Notes: generated from the letters alone by a model not told the origin. A stretch of DNA of 64,000 nucleotides from Pseudofulvimonas gallinarii (GCF_004343305.1 NZ_SMAF01000014.1:1-64000); one strand, 5' to 3'. Positions 20,408-29,315 are shown, counted from the first letter of the stretch. Program-made: numbers and translations.

Positions 20408-20518
20408 ATGACTTCGGCAACGCCGTTGCCGAAGCGGCTGGTCGTCACCTGCTGGTCCACGCCCGCGGCCGGGCCTGAGTCCATTTTCTCTAACGGCTTC
20501 CAGCCGGGCGCGTGGTGA
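20408..20518 (+). pseudogene. Possible orphan tail of a secreted protein (IFSNGFQ motif)
   Basis: A short frame ends in P-E-S-I-F-S-N-G-F-Q-P-G-A-W followed by TGA at 20516-20518. The I-F-x-x-G-F element matches the C-terminal motif of four full secreted proteins in this window plus one internal copy, yet no signal peptide or domain precedes it. It lies in the 359-bp gap between recQ and a convergent CDF transporter and may be the last remnant of a deleted gene. The rest of the gap shows no recognisable feature. A chance match is possible. Confidence 0.3.
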
Positions 20519-20546
20519 CTGCCCGGACGCGGTCGCCGCGCGTGCC

Positions 20547-21404
20547 TCAGGGTGGCCGCAGGCGAACGGTCAACGTGATGCCCACGGCCGCCAGTTCGCG
20601 TTCGGCCTGCGCAACCGGTTCGAGGGCGCGGCCGACCGGCCAGTCCACGGGTACATGCAACTCGGCGTAGGCGAAGCGGTATCGACCGGCGCTGCGCGTG
20701 CGCAGGCCAGCAAAGCGCGCACCTTCCGGGCAGCACCGCGCCAGCACATCGCTGATGCGGACGATGTCGGCGTCGGGCAGCGCGCCATCCATCAGGCCGT
20801 CGAACGAGCGCCGCACGAGGTGCCAGCCTTCGCGCAGGATGTTCAGGCCGACCAGGATCGCCACCACCGGATCCAGCCAGTGCCGCCCACTGGCCCAGGC
20901 GGCGGCGACGCCGGCAATGACGCCGACGCTGGTCCAGACATCGGTCATGAGGTGGCGACCGTCCGCTTCGGTCGCCATCGAATGATGGCTGCGGCCGCTG
21001 CGCAGCAGGATGCGCGCGACGATGAAATTCGCCAGCGTGGCGGCGACCGTCAGCGTCAGGCCGGAGGCCAGTCCTTCAAGCGCCTGCGGCGCGAGCAGGC
21101 GGCGGATCGCCGAGACAAAGATCCCTGCCGCCGCCAGTGCGATCAGCAGGCCCTCGAATCCCGATGAAAAATACTCGGCCTTGCCGTGGCCGAAGGGATG
21201 GCCGCGGTCGGCAGGTTGCTGCGAGTAGATCACCATCATCAGCGCGAAGCCGGCGCCGGCCAGGTTGACCAGCGACTCCAGCGCGTCCGACAGCAGGCCG
21301 ACGGAACCGGTCTGGTACCAGGCCCCGAACTTGAGGGTGATTGTCAGCAGCGCGGCGGCGACCGACAGCGCCAGCGCCTGGCGTTCTCGCAGGGCCGGAA
21401 ACAT
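20547..21404 (-). CDS. Cation diffusion facilitator family transporter
   Basis: A 285-residue inner-membrane protein of the CDF family (Zn2+, Fe2+ or other divalent metal efflux in exchange for protons). Features are six predicted helices, L-L-S-D-A-L-E-S in helix 2 with the metal-site Asp, H-P-F-G-H-G-K-A-E between helices 2 and 3, and H-x-x-x-D (H-L-M-T-D) in helix 5. A short cytoplasmic ferredoxin-like domain follows. The helix-2 site is D-x3 with Ser/Leu rather than the H-x3-D of zinc-selective YiiP-type members, so the metal cannot be stated. The ATG at 21402-21404 is taken because it directly precedes the first helix. It lies 55 bases downstream of the cytochrome gene on the same strand. 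Confidence 0.88.
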   Translation of the reverse strand: MFPALRERQALALSVAAALLTITLKFGAWYQTGSVGLLSDALESLVNLAGAGFALMMVIYSQQPADRGHPFGHGKAEYFSSGFEGLLIALAAAGIFVSAIRRLLAPQALEGLASGLTLTVAATLANFIVARILLRSGRSHHSMATEADGRHLMTDVWTSVGVIAGVAAAWASGRHWLDPVVAILVGLNILREGWHLVRRSFDGLMDGALPDADIVRISDVLARCCPEGARFAGLRTRSAGRYRFAYAELHVPVDWPVGRALEPVAQAERELAAVGITLTVRLRPP

Positions 21405-21459
21405 CAGCGCTCCCGGCAGTGCGTGGCGTTCGCCGGCGGTAAGGCGCCAGCCATGGCGA

Positions 21460-22029
21460 TCACCGCCCGGCCGGCGGTGCGCCTGCCTGCAGCCACGCGG
21501 CGAGGTCGCGGATGTCGCGCGTGGACAGGTCCGCGCCGCCGGGCGACGGTTCGGGATGTGTGCGCGTACCGGCTGCCATCGCGCGCAGCTGGCGCTCCAG
21601 GTAACCCCGCTGCTGCCCGGCCAGACGCGGCGCTTCCGCAGCGCCCGCCATGCCTTCGCCATGGCATTTTTCGCAACCGTCGGCGAGCGGCAGCGCCGCG
21701 CCACGGCGGATGCGCGCCGCCGGCGGTTCGCCTGCGACGGCCGGCCAGTCACGAACCGACAGCACCCGGGCCAGCGCGTCGAGTTGCGCGTCATCGAGTC
21801 CGGCCACCACCGGCGACATCGGGAAACTGTCGCGATGGCGCTCGCGGAAGCGCGCCAGCTGGGCGGCCAGGTAGGCCGCATGCTGCCCTTCGATCACCGG
21901 CGCCTGGTAGCGGCCGCCGCCGCCACCGCGATGGCAGTCCAGGCACAGGGCATCGATATCCATGTCGGCCGCTGCCAGCGGCGCTGCCATGGCGGCGAAG
22001 CAGGCGAACAGGACAGTCCGGCGGCGCAT
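21460..22029 (-). CDS. Dihaem cytochrome c4-like protein
   Basis: A 189-residue periplasmic protein with a signal peptide (MRRRTVLFACFAAMAAPLAAA) and two class I cytochrome c domains. Haem sites are C-L-D-C-H (about residues 29-33) and C-E-K-C-H (about 117-121), each with a downstream Met as likely sixth ligand (S-F-P-M-S-P in the first). The two-domain arrangement with L-A-x-Q-L-x-x-(F/M)-R repeated in both halves fits cytochrome c4, an electron carrier to terminal oxidases. It may be co-transcribed with the CDF transporter 55 bases downstream. It starts divergently from the NG-repeat gene. Confidence 0.88.
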   Translation of the reverse strand: MRRRTVLFACFAAMAAPLAAADMDIDALCLDCHRGGGGGRYQAPVIEGQHAAYLAAQLARFRERHRDSFPMSPVVAGLDDAQLDALARVLSVRDWPAVAGEPPAARIRRGAALPLADGCEKCHGEGMAGAAEAPRLAGQQRGYLERQLRAMAAGTRTHPEPSPGGADLSTRDIRDLAAWLQAGAPPAGR

Positions 22030-22201
22030 GATCGTGATCCCCTGGATGCGCGAACGAGCGGACAGCGTACAGTGGCCCCGCGGCGGCTGCCATGGCAGGG
22101 TCGCCAGGCCCGGCCTTGCATCGCCACCCTGTCCGGCGCCTGCAAACCCTGGCGCCGCATCCGGCATCCCAGCATCCGTCAGCCCGACGAAGGAGTACGC
22201 C

Positions 22202-22891
22202 ATGTCCATGACGCCATCCCGACGCCAGTCCGCGCGCATAGCGCGTCGCTGCCTTGCCGCCTGCCTGGTCGCGGCCTTGGCCTGCGGCGCCGTCGCCGCC
22301 GACGACCTGCGCAAGGTCAACGGCAATATCACCATCGGCGTCGGCGAGACGCGGGACAAGGTGTCCACCGTCAACGGCAGCGTCGCCCTGCGCGAGCGGG
22401 CCGTCGCCACCGACGTCAGCGCCACCAATGGCGCCGTCACGATGGCCACCGGCGCACGCGCCGACTCCGTCGAAACCGTCAACGGCTCGGTCCGGCTGGG
22501 TCAGGATGTGGTCGTGGGCGGCGATGTCCGGACCACCAACGGTGCCATCACCGCGCTGCCTGGCGCGACCATCAACGGCGGGCTCGGCAACGTCAACGGC
22601 ACCATCACCCTGGACGGTGCCCGCGTGGCCGGCCTGCTGAGCAGCAGCAACGGCTCGGTGCTGATCGGCGGCAACAGCGTGGTCGATGGCGGACTGCTGA
22701 TGCGCAAGCCGTCGGGCCGCGTCAGTGAGGATCGTGCGCCGCGCGTGGTGATCGGCCCGGGGGCGCAGGTCAACGGCACGCTGACCTTCGAGCGCCCCGT
22801 GCATCTTTACGTGCACGACAGCGCGCGCATCGGCACGGTCACCGGCGCGACGCCGCAGCGTTTCAGCGGCAGTGAACCGCCGTCGCGCTGA
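22202..22891 (+). CDS. Secreted NG-repeat beta-helix protein
   Basis: A 229-residue protein with a signal peptide (residues 1-33, ending A-C-G-A-V-A-A). About seven repeats of 18-19 residues follow, each beginning (V/T/S)-N-G-(N/S/A/T)-(I/V): VNGNITIG, VNGSVALR, TNGAVTMA, VNGSVRLG, TNGAITAL, VNGTITLD, SNGSVLIG. One turn of a parallel beta-helix needs about 18 residues, so each repeat probably forms one coil with the Asn-Gly at the same corner, similar to bactofilin or polymer-forming cytoskeletal folds but exported. A non-repeated cap (about 175-229) ends the protein. The ATG at 22202 has AAGGAG seven bases upstream. The precise function is unknown. Confidence 0.78.
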   Translation: MSMTPSRRQSARIARRCLAACLVAALACGAVAADDLRKVNGNITIGVGETRDKVSTVNGSVALRERAVATDVSATNGAVTMATGARADSVETVNGSVRLGQDVVVGGDVRTTNGAITALPGATINGGLGNVNGTITLDGARVAGLLSSSNGSVLIGGNSVVDGGLLMRKPSGRVSEDRAPRVVIGPGAQVNGTLTFERPVHLYVHDSARIGTVTGATPQRFSGSEPPSR

Positions 22892-23076
22892 AGCCGCATG
22901 ACTCCGGCGCCGGGGGCATGCCCGGCGCTGCGCCGAGTCGAGGCAAGGGAAGGACGGGGCGAAGCCCGGCAGGCTGTCCGGCGGTTACAACATAACCGGT
23001 TCGCCCGCGAACCGGGTGCCTCCGGGCCAGTTGCCTACAATCGGGCGACACCTCCTTCCAGACAGAGGGTTACACC

Positions 23077-24804
23077 ATGCGACATCCATTGATCGCCGCC
23101 GCGATCGCCGCCGCACTGCTGGCCGGCTGCCAGCGCGAGGCTGCGCCGCCGCAGACGGCCGCACCCGCTCCCGCCACCCCTGCCGCGACGGGCGATGAAG
23201 CCAGCGGCTCCTCGCACACGTTCTCGCAGAAGATCACCGCCGAGGATTTCGCCGAGCACGTGCGCACGCTGTCGTCCGATGCCTTCGAGGGCCGCGGCCC
23301 AGGCACGAACGGCGAACGCAGGACGACGGCCTATCTCGCCGAACAGCTCAAGCGCATCGGCGCCAAGCCGGGCAACGGCGACAGCTACTTCCAGCCGGTG
23401 CCGATGGTCGAAATCACCGGCAGCCCGGAAACCACGCTGACCTTCTCGTTCGCCGACAGCAGCACGCAGACGCTGGCCTACGGCGACGACATGGTGGTCG
23501 GCAGCCGCCGCACCATTCCCGAAGCCAGCATCGCCAACAGCGAAGTGGTGTTCGTCGGCTATGGCATCAACGCGCCGGAACTGGGCTGGAACGACTATGA
23601 CGGGCTCGACGTCGCCGGCAAGACGGTCGTCGTCCTGGTCAACGATCCGGACTACGACGCCGCCGAAGGCGCCGACATGCTGTTCCGTGGCCGTGCCATG
23701 ACGTATTACGGCCGCTGGACCTACAAGTACGAGGAAGCCGCCCGCCAGGGCGCCGCCGCCGCGCTGCTGGTGCACGACACCGTGCCGGCCGCCTATGGCT
23801 GGGACGTGGTGCGCAACAGCTGGTCCGGTCCGCAGTACGACCTGCCCTCCAGCGAAGACGGCTCGCCGAAGCTGATGATCGAAGGCTGGGTCACCAATGA
23901 TGCGGCGCAGGCACTGATGTCCAAGGCCGGCCAGGACCTCGCCGCGCTGAGCGCGAAAGCAAAGCAGAAGGGCTTCACGGCGGTGCCGCTGGAAGGCGTC
24001 ACGGCCAGCAGCAGCATCCGCAACCAGATCCGCGAGGCGACCTCGAACAACGTCGTCGGCATCATCGAAGGCAGCGAGCGGCCGGACGAATACGTCCTCT
24101 ACATGGGCCACTGGGACCACCTCGGTCGCAGCTTCTCGGCACCGGGCGGCGATGGCATCTACAACGGCGCCATCGACAACGCCACCGGCGTGGCCGGCGT
24201 GCTGGAAATCGGCGAGGCCTTCGCGGCCTCGCCGCCGAAGCGCTCGGTCATCCTGCTGCTGGTGACGCTGGAGGAATCCGGCCTGCTCGGCTCTCGCTAC
24301 TACACCGAGCATCCGCTGTTCCCGCTGCACAAGACCGCCGCCGTCATCAACCTGGATGCGATGAGCGTGATCGGCCCCGCCCGCGACATGACCGTGGTCG
24401 GATTCGGCAACTCCAGCCTCGACGACCTGCTGGTCGAAGCGCTGAAGCCGTCGCAGCGCGAGGCACGCGCCGAACCGACGCCGGAGAACGGCTTCTATTT
24501 CCGTTCCGACCACTTCAACTTCGCCAAGAAGGGCGTGCCGGCGCTTTACGCCAAGGGCGGCCCGGACCATGTCGAGAAGGGCGTCGAATACGGTCACGCC
24601 CAGGCCGCCGACTACGGCCAGCACCGCTACCACAAGCCGGCCGACGAGTTCGATCCGTCCTGGGACCTGCGCGGCGTGGTCGAGGACCTCGACGTGCTGT
24701 TCAACGTCGGCAACGTGATCGCGTCGGGCGAGGACTGGCCGCAGTGGCGTCCGACCAGCGAGTTCCGCGCCGCCGGTGACGGACTGGCCGCACAGCGCCA
24801 GTAG
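23077..24804 (+). CDS. M28 family metallopeptidase lipoprotein with PA domain
   Basis: A 575-residue lipoprotein: the signal peptide ends in the lipobox L-L-A-G-C (Cys19), so it is anchored in the envelope. A Pro/Ala-rich linker, an N-terminal part and a protease-associated insert (about 140-300) precede the M28 zinc aminopeptidase core. Visible metal ligands are G-H-W-D-H-L-G, I-D-N-A-T-G, L-E-E-S-G (catalytic Glu), N-L-D-A and Y-H-K-P-A-D-E. Family members release N-terminal amino acids from peptides with two co-catalytic zinc ions. It converges with the M1 peptidase gene; both would act on peptides in the envelope. The start ATG has GAGGG upstream. Confidence 0.93.
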   Translation: MRHPLIAAAIAAALLAGCQREAAPPQTAAPAPATPAATGDEASGSSHTFSQKITAEDFAEHVRTLSSDAFEGRGPGTNGERRTTAYLAEQLKRIGAKPGNGDSYFQPVPMVEITGSPETTLTFSFADSSTQTLAYGDDMVVGSRRTIPEASIANSEVVFVGYGINAPELGWNDYDGLDVAGKTVVVLVNDPDYDAAEGADMLFRGRAMTYYGRWTYKYEEAARQGAAAALLVHDTVPAAYGWDVVRNSWSGPQYDLPSSEDGSPKLMIEGWVTNDAAQALMSKAGQDLAALSAKAKQKGFTAVPLEGVTASSSIRNQIREATSNNVVGIIEGSERPDEYVLYMGHWDHLGRSFSAPGGDGIYNGAIDNATGVAGVLEIGEAFAASPPKRSVILLLVTLEESGLLGSRYYTEHPLFPLHKTAAVINLDAMSVIGPARDMTVVGFGNSSLDDLLVEALKPSQREARAEPTPENGFYFRSDHFNFAKKGVPALYAKGGPDHVEKGVEYGHAQAADYGQHRYHKPADEFDPSWDLRGVVEDLDVLFNVGNVIASGEDWPQWRPTSEFRAAGDGLAAQRQ

Positions 24805-24812
24805 GCCGGCGC

Positions 24813-24850
24813 AAAAAAATCCGGCGGCGTGCGCTGAGCACCCCGCCGGA
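24813..24850 (-). terminator. Rho-independent terminator of the M1 peptidase gene
   Basis: Read on the minus strand: TCCGGCGG, a 15-nt loop, CCGCCGGA and then seven T residues (A-tract at 24813-24819 on the plus strand). The stem arms are 24843-24850 and 24820-24827. The U7 tract makes the direction clear, ending the transcript of the minus-strand aminopeptidase inside the convergent intergenic region. Confidence 0.8.
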
Positions 24851-24859
24851 CTTGCAGGC

Positions 24860-24888
24860 AAGGCGGCCTCGCGGCCGCCTTTTCGTTT
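24860..24888 (+). terminator. Rho-independent terminator of the M28 peptidase gene
   Basis: AAGGCGGCC (24860-24868), loop TCGC, GGCCGCCTT (24873-24881), then TTCGTTTT. It is a nine-bp GC-rich stem followed by a U-rich run, 55 bases after the M28 stop. With the oppositely directed terminator just before it, it separates the two convergent peptidase genes. Confidence 0.8.
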
Positions 24889-24892
24889 TCCG

Positions 24893-26782
24893 TTACCGGT
24901 TCGCGGCCCTGGCGAATACCTCCTCGACCGAGCCGGTGGTGATCGGGTGGTAACCGGTGCGTGCCTTGTCGAACACCGACTTCGCCCATTCGCGATCGGC
25001 GTCGCGTGCGGCCAGCGAGCGGTACAGCGGCACGACGAACTTGCGGCGGCCGACTTCCATCAGGAAGCGCTCCAGCTGCGGGCGGATCACCGCGTAGCCG
25101 TTGCGGATGCCGATCTGGAACCAGGCAAAGGCGATTTCGCTGTTGCCGGTGCGCGTCAGCGTGAAGGCCTCGTCCAGCGCCGCCAGCCGTTCGCCGTCCA
25201 CCTCCTGCGGCAGGCCGTCGAGGAAGTACAGCCACTCGTGCGTGTTCCAGTCCTTGCCCGGCAGGCCGGCGGCGCCGATGTCGCCGGAGAGGAAGCCGGC
25301 ACGCGCGGCGTCGATGGCGGCGAAGGCCCTGGCCTCGTAGACCGGCGCGAACTCGGGAATGCCCGGCTGGTTCAACCAGGCCTGCAGTTCGGCGGCCGGC
25401 ACGGCATCGCCGGCATCGGCGAGCAGGTTCGCCTGCAGGTAGTCCAGGAAGGTGTCGGTGCCGATGCTCTTGAAGGCGTAGTGGTCGAAGTAGCTGCGCA
25501 GGAAGGCGTCGAGGCGCTCGCGGCCGACACGCCGCTCCAGGTACTTCAGGAACCACGAACCCTTGGTGTAGGCGGTGGTGGTGTAGACCGCGTCCGGGTC
25601 GAGCCGGCTGATGTCGGGGCGCAGGCGCTGCAGGTCCTCGGACACCGGCAGCGAACGGAAATCGTCCGCCAGGCCGCGGGTATCGAGCACGAATTCCATG
25701 TTCGCGCGCTCGGCGCCGAACAATGCCTCGATGATGCGGTTCTCGACGTAGCTGGTGAAGCCTTCGTTGAGCCAGAACTCGTTCCAGTTGTCGTTGGTCA
25801 CCAGGTTGCCGGACCAGGAGTGCGCCAGCTCGTGCGCGATCAGCGCGACCAGGCTGCGGTCGCCGGCGATGACGGTCGGCGTGATGAACGACAGGCGCGG
25901 ATTCTCCATGCCGCCATAGGGAAATGACGGCGGCAGGATCAGCAGGTCGTAGCGGCCCCAGCGATAGTCGCCGTACAGCGACTCGGCGACGCCGATCATG
26001 CGCTCGGTGTCGGCGAACTCGTGCACCGATGCCGCCAGGCGCTCCGGTTCGGCATAGACGCCGGCACGTTCGCCGATCGCCTCGAAGGCGAGGCGGCCGA
26101 CGGCGATCGCCATCAGGTAGGACGGGATCGGCTGGCTCATACGGAAGCGGTAGCGGCCGTCTTCACTGGGCTGCTGCGGATTCTCGGCACTCATCAGCGC
26201 CAGCAGGCCCGGCGGCACTGCGAGCTTCGCGGCGTAGGTGAAACGGACCGCCGGCGTGTCCTGCAGTGGCACCCACGAACGCGCATGGATCGCCTGCGAC
26301 TGCGAGAACATGAAGGGCTGCGCCTTGCCCAGCGTCTGCACCGCATCCAGCCACTGCAGGCCGGAGGCGGTCGGCGCGGTGCGGTAATGCACGCGCACGA
26401 TCTTCGGCTGCTGGCGTTCGATGGCGATGCTCAGCTGCTGGCCGAGGATCGCGTCGGCATCGGCCAGGCCGAAACCGGCTTCGCGCCAGCGCCGGCCGTT
26501 GCGACTGACCTCGACCTTTTCGATGGTGAGTTCACGCGTATCCAGGCGCAGCTCGCGTGCCGAGCGGTCCTGCCACTCCAGGTGCAGGTCGGCATGGCCA
26601 TGCAGCACCTTGGCGTCGAAATCGGCGCTCAGGTCGAGGTCGATATGGCTCACGCGCACGACATCGGGCTGGGCGTAGGAATGCGCGTCGGCATTCGCGG
26701 CCCGCGCCGGCAGCGCGGCCATGACGGTGCCGGCGACGCCCAGCACGCCGGCGATCAGGGTGTGACGGAAACTCGGGTTCAT
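24893..26782 (-). CDS. Secreted M1 family aminopeptidase
   Basis: A 629-residue zinc aminopeptidase with a signal peptide (ending A-L-P-A-R-A). The family exopeptidase motif G-G-M-E-N-P-R is followed by the zinc site H-E-L-A-H-S-W-S-G-N-L-V-T and the third ligand in F-W-L-N-E-G-F-T. A downstream Tyr in Y-T-K-G-S-W-F-L is the expected transition-state residue. The C-terminal helical domain (about 470-629) is like that of leukotriene A4 hydrolase/cold-active aminopeptidases. Role: removal of N-terminal residues from peptides in the periplasm or outside. The start ATG at 26780-26782 has GGAG close upstream. Confidence 0.93.
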   Translation of the reverse strand: MNPSFRHTLIAGVLGVAGTVMAALPARAANADAHSYAQPDVVRVSHIDLDLSADFDAKVLHGHADLHLEWQDRSARELRLDTRELTIEKVEVSRNGRRWREAGFGLADADAILGQQLSIAIERQQPKIVRVHYRTAPTASGLQWLDAVQTLGKAQPFMFSQSQAIHARSWVPLQDTPAVRFTYAAKLAVPPGLLALMSAENPQQPSEDGRYRFRMSQPIPSYLMAIAVGRLAFEAIGERAGVYAEPERLAASVHEFADTERMIGVAESLYGDYRWGRYDLLILPPSFPYGGMENPRLSFITPTVIAGDRSLVALIAHELAHSWSGNLVTNDNWNEFWLNEGFTSYVENRIIEALFGAERANMEFVLDTRGLADDFRSLPVSEDLQRLRPDISRLDPDAVYTTTAYTKGSWFLKYLERRVGRERLDAFLRSYFDHYAFKSIGTDTFLDYLQANLLADAGDAVPAAELQAWLNQPGIPEFAPVYEARAFAAIDAARAGFLSGDIGAAGLPGKDWNTHEWLYFLDGLPQEVDGERLAALDEAFTLTRTGNSEIAFAWFQIGIRNGYAVIRPQLERFLMEVGRRKFVVPLYRSLAARDADREWAKSVFDKARTGYHPITTGSVEEVFARAANR

Positions 26783-27126
26783 GCGATCTCCACGGACAAC
26801 AGGCTTGTTGCACAGCCTGTGAGCATAGCCGATGCTCCCGTGCGCTCCCGTTTGCGTCCCCGCCCCTGCGCCCGTGGTGCCGCCCGGCCGCGATGAAGCG
26901 AGAGTCGCGCGGATGAAGCTGCCCGGCCTCTCGCCGGGTCGCTTCTGGCCGGGCCTTCTGTGCCCTCAGGACATCCTGTCCCTGGGGCAAGCGCCGCTGG
27001 CATTGCGCATCGTGGCGCCGTGCGGCGCGCGCCGCCCTGGATGCCGAGATTGCGCCCGAGCACCTGCACTGGCATACAGGCGATGGCGGCGACCTGCTTT
27101 CAGCACCGGATATATCGACACAGCCA

Positions 27127-27792
27127 GTGAAGGATGCCGACGCGGCAGGGCGCCGTGTACCGAAGGCGTTCCTTGAGCTTGCCGGCGCCGTGCTCTGCCA
27201 TCGCCATCCGCAACGGCATGCCCTGCTCTACCGAATGCTGTGGCGGCTGACGCACGGCGAGCCGGCACTGCTGGCGATCCAGACCGACCCGGACACGCGC
27301 CGCGCCGCCGACCTCGCCAGGGCGGTCAGCCGGGACTGCCACAAGATGAAGGCCTTCGTGCGCTTCCGGATCGTCCCGGCTGCCGATGAACGCTACATCG
27401 CCTGGTTCGAGCCCGAACACCACATCGTCGATCGCGTCGCGCCGTTCTTCGCCCGCCGCTTCAACGGCATGGACTGGACGCTGGTGACACCGGAGCGCAG
27501 CGTCCGCTGGAATGGCGACATTCTGCAGTTCGGCCCCGGCGGCAATCGCCAGGACGCGCCGGCCGACGATGACGCCGAGCCGCTGTGGCAGGTCTATTTC
27601 GCCCACATCTTCAATCCGGCGCGCCTGAATCCGCGCCTGATGCAGAAGGAGATGCCGCGGCGTTACTGGAAGAACCTGCCGGAGGCGCAGCAGATTCCGA
27701 CGCTGATGCGCGACGCCGATGCGCGCGTGCGCGCCATGCTGGAGCGCGAAGCGCAGGCACCGCGACGGCGGCTGCCGCGTCGGGCGGACTGA
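27127..27792 (+). CDS. DUF4130/TIGR03915-type putative DNA repair protein, N-terminus uncertain
   Basis: This frame encodes 221 residues with the DUF4130 pattern: A-F-L-E-L-A-G-A-V-x-C-H-R, L-L-Y-R-M-L-W-R-L, D-C-H-K-M-K-A-F-V-R-F-R, Y-I-A-W-F-E-P-E-H-H-I and W-N-G-D-I-L-Q-F-G-P-G. The family is found alone, fused to UdgX-like uracil glycosylases, or beside a radical-SAM partner; no such partner is visible here. The only usable start is GTG at 27127, but the same frame continues upstream to 26917 and encodes S-W-R-R-A-A-R-A-A-L-D-A-E-I-A-P-E-H-L-H-W, which looks like the family's true N-terminal part, without any ATG or GTG. A frameshift or lost start near 26990-27010 is likely, so the gene may be damaged. 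The rest of the 344-bp gap upstream is featureless. Confidence 0.72.
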   Translation: MKDADAAGRRVPKAFLELAGAVLCHRHPQRHALLYRMLWRLTHGEPALLAIQTDPDTRRAADLARAVSRDCHKMKAFVRFRIVPAADERYIAWFEPEHHIVDRVAPFFARRFNGMDWTLVTPERSVRWNGDILQFGPGGNRQDAPADDDAEPLWQVYFAHIFNPARLNPRLMQKEMPRRYWKNLPEAQQIPTLMRDADARVRAMLEREAQAPRRRLPRRAD

Positions 27793-27997
27793 AGCGACCT
27801 GCGGACGCGCATTCGTGCCCGGAGCTTGATCGCAGGCGCGCCGGTTGTGGCGCGATGAATACGCCGAACAGGTGCGTCCGCCGGTCCAAGGTGAGCGGAG
27901 GGCACCAGGGGCGAAGCCGTCCAGCGCCGGCAGCGAACAGACGTGGGGATTTCGAAGTGATGGGCGGTGCGGATGACTTTACCCGCACCGCGGAAGA

Positions 27998-29050
27998 TCA
28001 ACCCGCCGCCAGCGTGCCGTTGTCCATCACGAAGCGGTACTTCACGTCGCCGCGGATCATGCGCTCGTAGGCCTCGTTCACCTGGTCGGCACGGATCAGC
28101 TCGATGTCGGCGACGATGCCGTGTTCGGCGCAGAAATCGAGCATTTCCTGCGTTTCCGGAATGCCACCGATCAGCGAACCGGCAAGACCGCGGCGCTTCA
28201 TGATGAAGTTGAACACGTTTGGCGACGGATGCGGCGTCGCCGGCGCGCCGACCAGGGTCATGGTGCCATCGCGACGCAGCAGGCCGAGGAAGGCGTCGAG
28301 GTCATGCGGCGCCGCCACGGTGTTGAGGATGAAGTCCAGCTTGCCGCGCTGCGCCGCCATCGCATCCGGATCGCGGGAGACCACGACTTCATGCGCACCC
28401 AGTGCCATCGCTGCGGCGCGCTTCGACTCGGATGTCGTGAATGCCACCACCTCAGCGCCCAGCGCATGCGCCAGCTTGATGCCCATGTGCCCGAGGCCGC
28501 CGATGCCGACGATGCCGACGCGCATGCCCGCTTTCACGCCCCAGTGGCGCAGCGGCGACCAGGTGGTGATGCCCGCGCACAGCAGCGGCGCCACCGCGGG
28601 CAGCTGCGCTTCCGCATGCCTCACTCGCAGCACGTAGCGCTGGTCCACGACGATGTGCTGCGAATAGCCGCCCAGCGTGTGGCCCGGCGCATCCGGCGTC
28701 GCCCCGTTGTAGGTGCCGACCATGCGGTCGCAGTAATTCTCCAGCCCGTCATTGCACTCCGCACAATGGCGGCAGCTGTCGACGATGCAACCGACGCCGA
28801 CCAGGTCGCCCGCCTTGAATGACGTCACCGCCGAGCCGACCTCGGCGACCCGGCCGACGATCTCGTGACCCGGCACGCAGGGATATTTCGTGCCCGCCCA
28901 TTCCGAGCGGACCTGGTGGATGTCGGAATGGCACAGGCCGCAGTAGGCGATGTCGATGCGCACATCGGCGGCGCCCACGGCGCGGCGCTGGATGGCCATC
29001 GGTTCCAGTTTCCGGTCGGCGGCGTGCGCACCGTAGGCGAGAGTCGACAT
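27998..29050 (-). CDS. Zinc-dependent NAD(P)H alcohol dehydrogenase (YahK/cinnamyl type)
   Basis: A 350-residue medium-chain dehydrogenase. Catalytic zinc ligands lie in C-G-L-C-H-S-D and G-H-E-I-V-G. The structural zinc site is C-R-H-C-A-E-C-N-D-G-L-E-N-Y-C. The nucleotide-binding turn G-I-G-G-L-G-H-M-G is followed by a Ser-rich T-T-S-E-S-K-R, which favours NADPH as in YahK and cinnamyl alcohol dehydrogenases. Expected activity: reduction of aldehydes to alcohols in the cytoplasm. The ATG at 29048-29050 has GAGGA nine bases upstream. It diverges from the nrd operon. Confidence 0.92.
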   Translation of the reverse strand: MSTLAYGAHAADRKLEPMAIQRRAVGAADVRIDIAYCGLCHSDIHQVRSEWAGTKYPCVPGHEIVGRVAEVGSAVTSFKAGDLVGVGCIVDSCRHCAECNDGLENYCDRMVGTYNGATPDAPGHTLGGYSQHIVVDQRYVLRVRHAEAQLPAVAPLLCAGITTWSPLRHWGVKAGMRVGIVGIGGLGHMGIKLAHALGAEVVAFTTSESKRAAAMALGAHEVVVSRDPDAMAAQRGKLDFILNTVAAPHDLDAFLGLLRRDGTMTLVGAPATPHPSPNVFNFIMKRRGLAGSLIGGIPETQEMLDFCAEHGIVADIELIRADQVNEAYERMIRGDVKYRFVMDNGTLAAG

Positions 29051-29264
29051 GGATCGGTCCTCTTGAGGTCGTGTGTGAGCGGTCGGAACAGGAAGGGTCC
29101 CCGCTCCCGACTCGTGTTCCACGCAGTATCACCCAGGCGGGGCCGAGCGAGTGTCGCCTGGCCAGCCCAAGCGGTGTTGTGACGCGCCAGATAGGCTTCG
29201 AACGGCAGCGACATCCACCGGAAGGCAGTGGCTGCAAGGTACTTCTCGCCCTGCAAGACACGAG

Positions 29265-29312
29265 ACACCACATATCGTGTTGACGAAGCACAATGCGCCC
29301 ATTATGTTGTGG
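29265..29312 (+). promoter_or_regulatory. Two putative NrdR boxes
   Basis: ACACCACATATCGTGT (29265-29280) matches the NrdR box ACACwATATaTwGTGT at 13 of 16 positions. A weaker copy, GCCCATTATGTTGTGG (29297-29312), starts 32 bases later, about three helical turns, as is usual for paired NrdR sites. NrdR is the ATP-cone repressor of ribonucleotide reductase genes. Box 1 ends at the -35 element and box 2 covers the -10, so binding would block RNA polymerase. nrdR itself is not in this window. The consensus is from memory. Confidence 0.65.
29280..29308 (+). promoter_or_regulatory. Sigma-70-type promoter of the nrd operon
   Basis: TTGACG (29280-29285, five of six to consensus), a 17-base spacer, and TATGTT (29303-29308, four of six). 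Predicted transcription would start near 29315, directly before the cobalamin riboswitch. It is embedded between and across the two NrdR-like boxes. Confidence 0.6.
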
Positions 29313-29315
29313 TCG

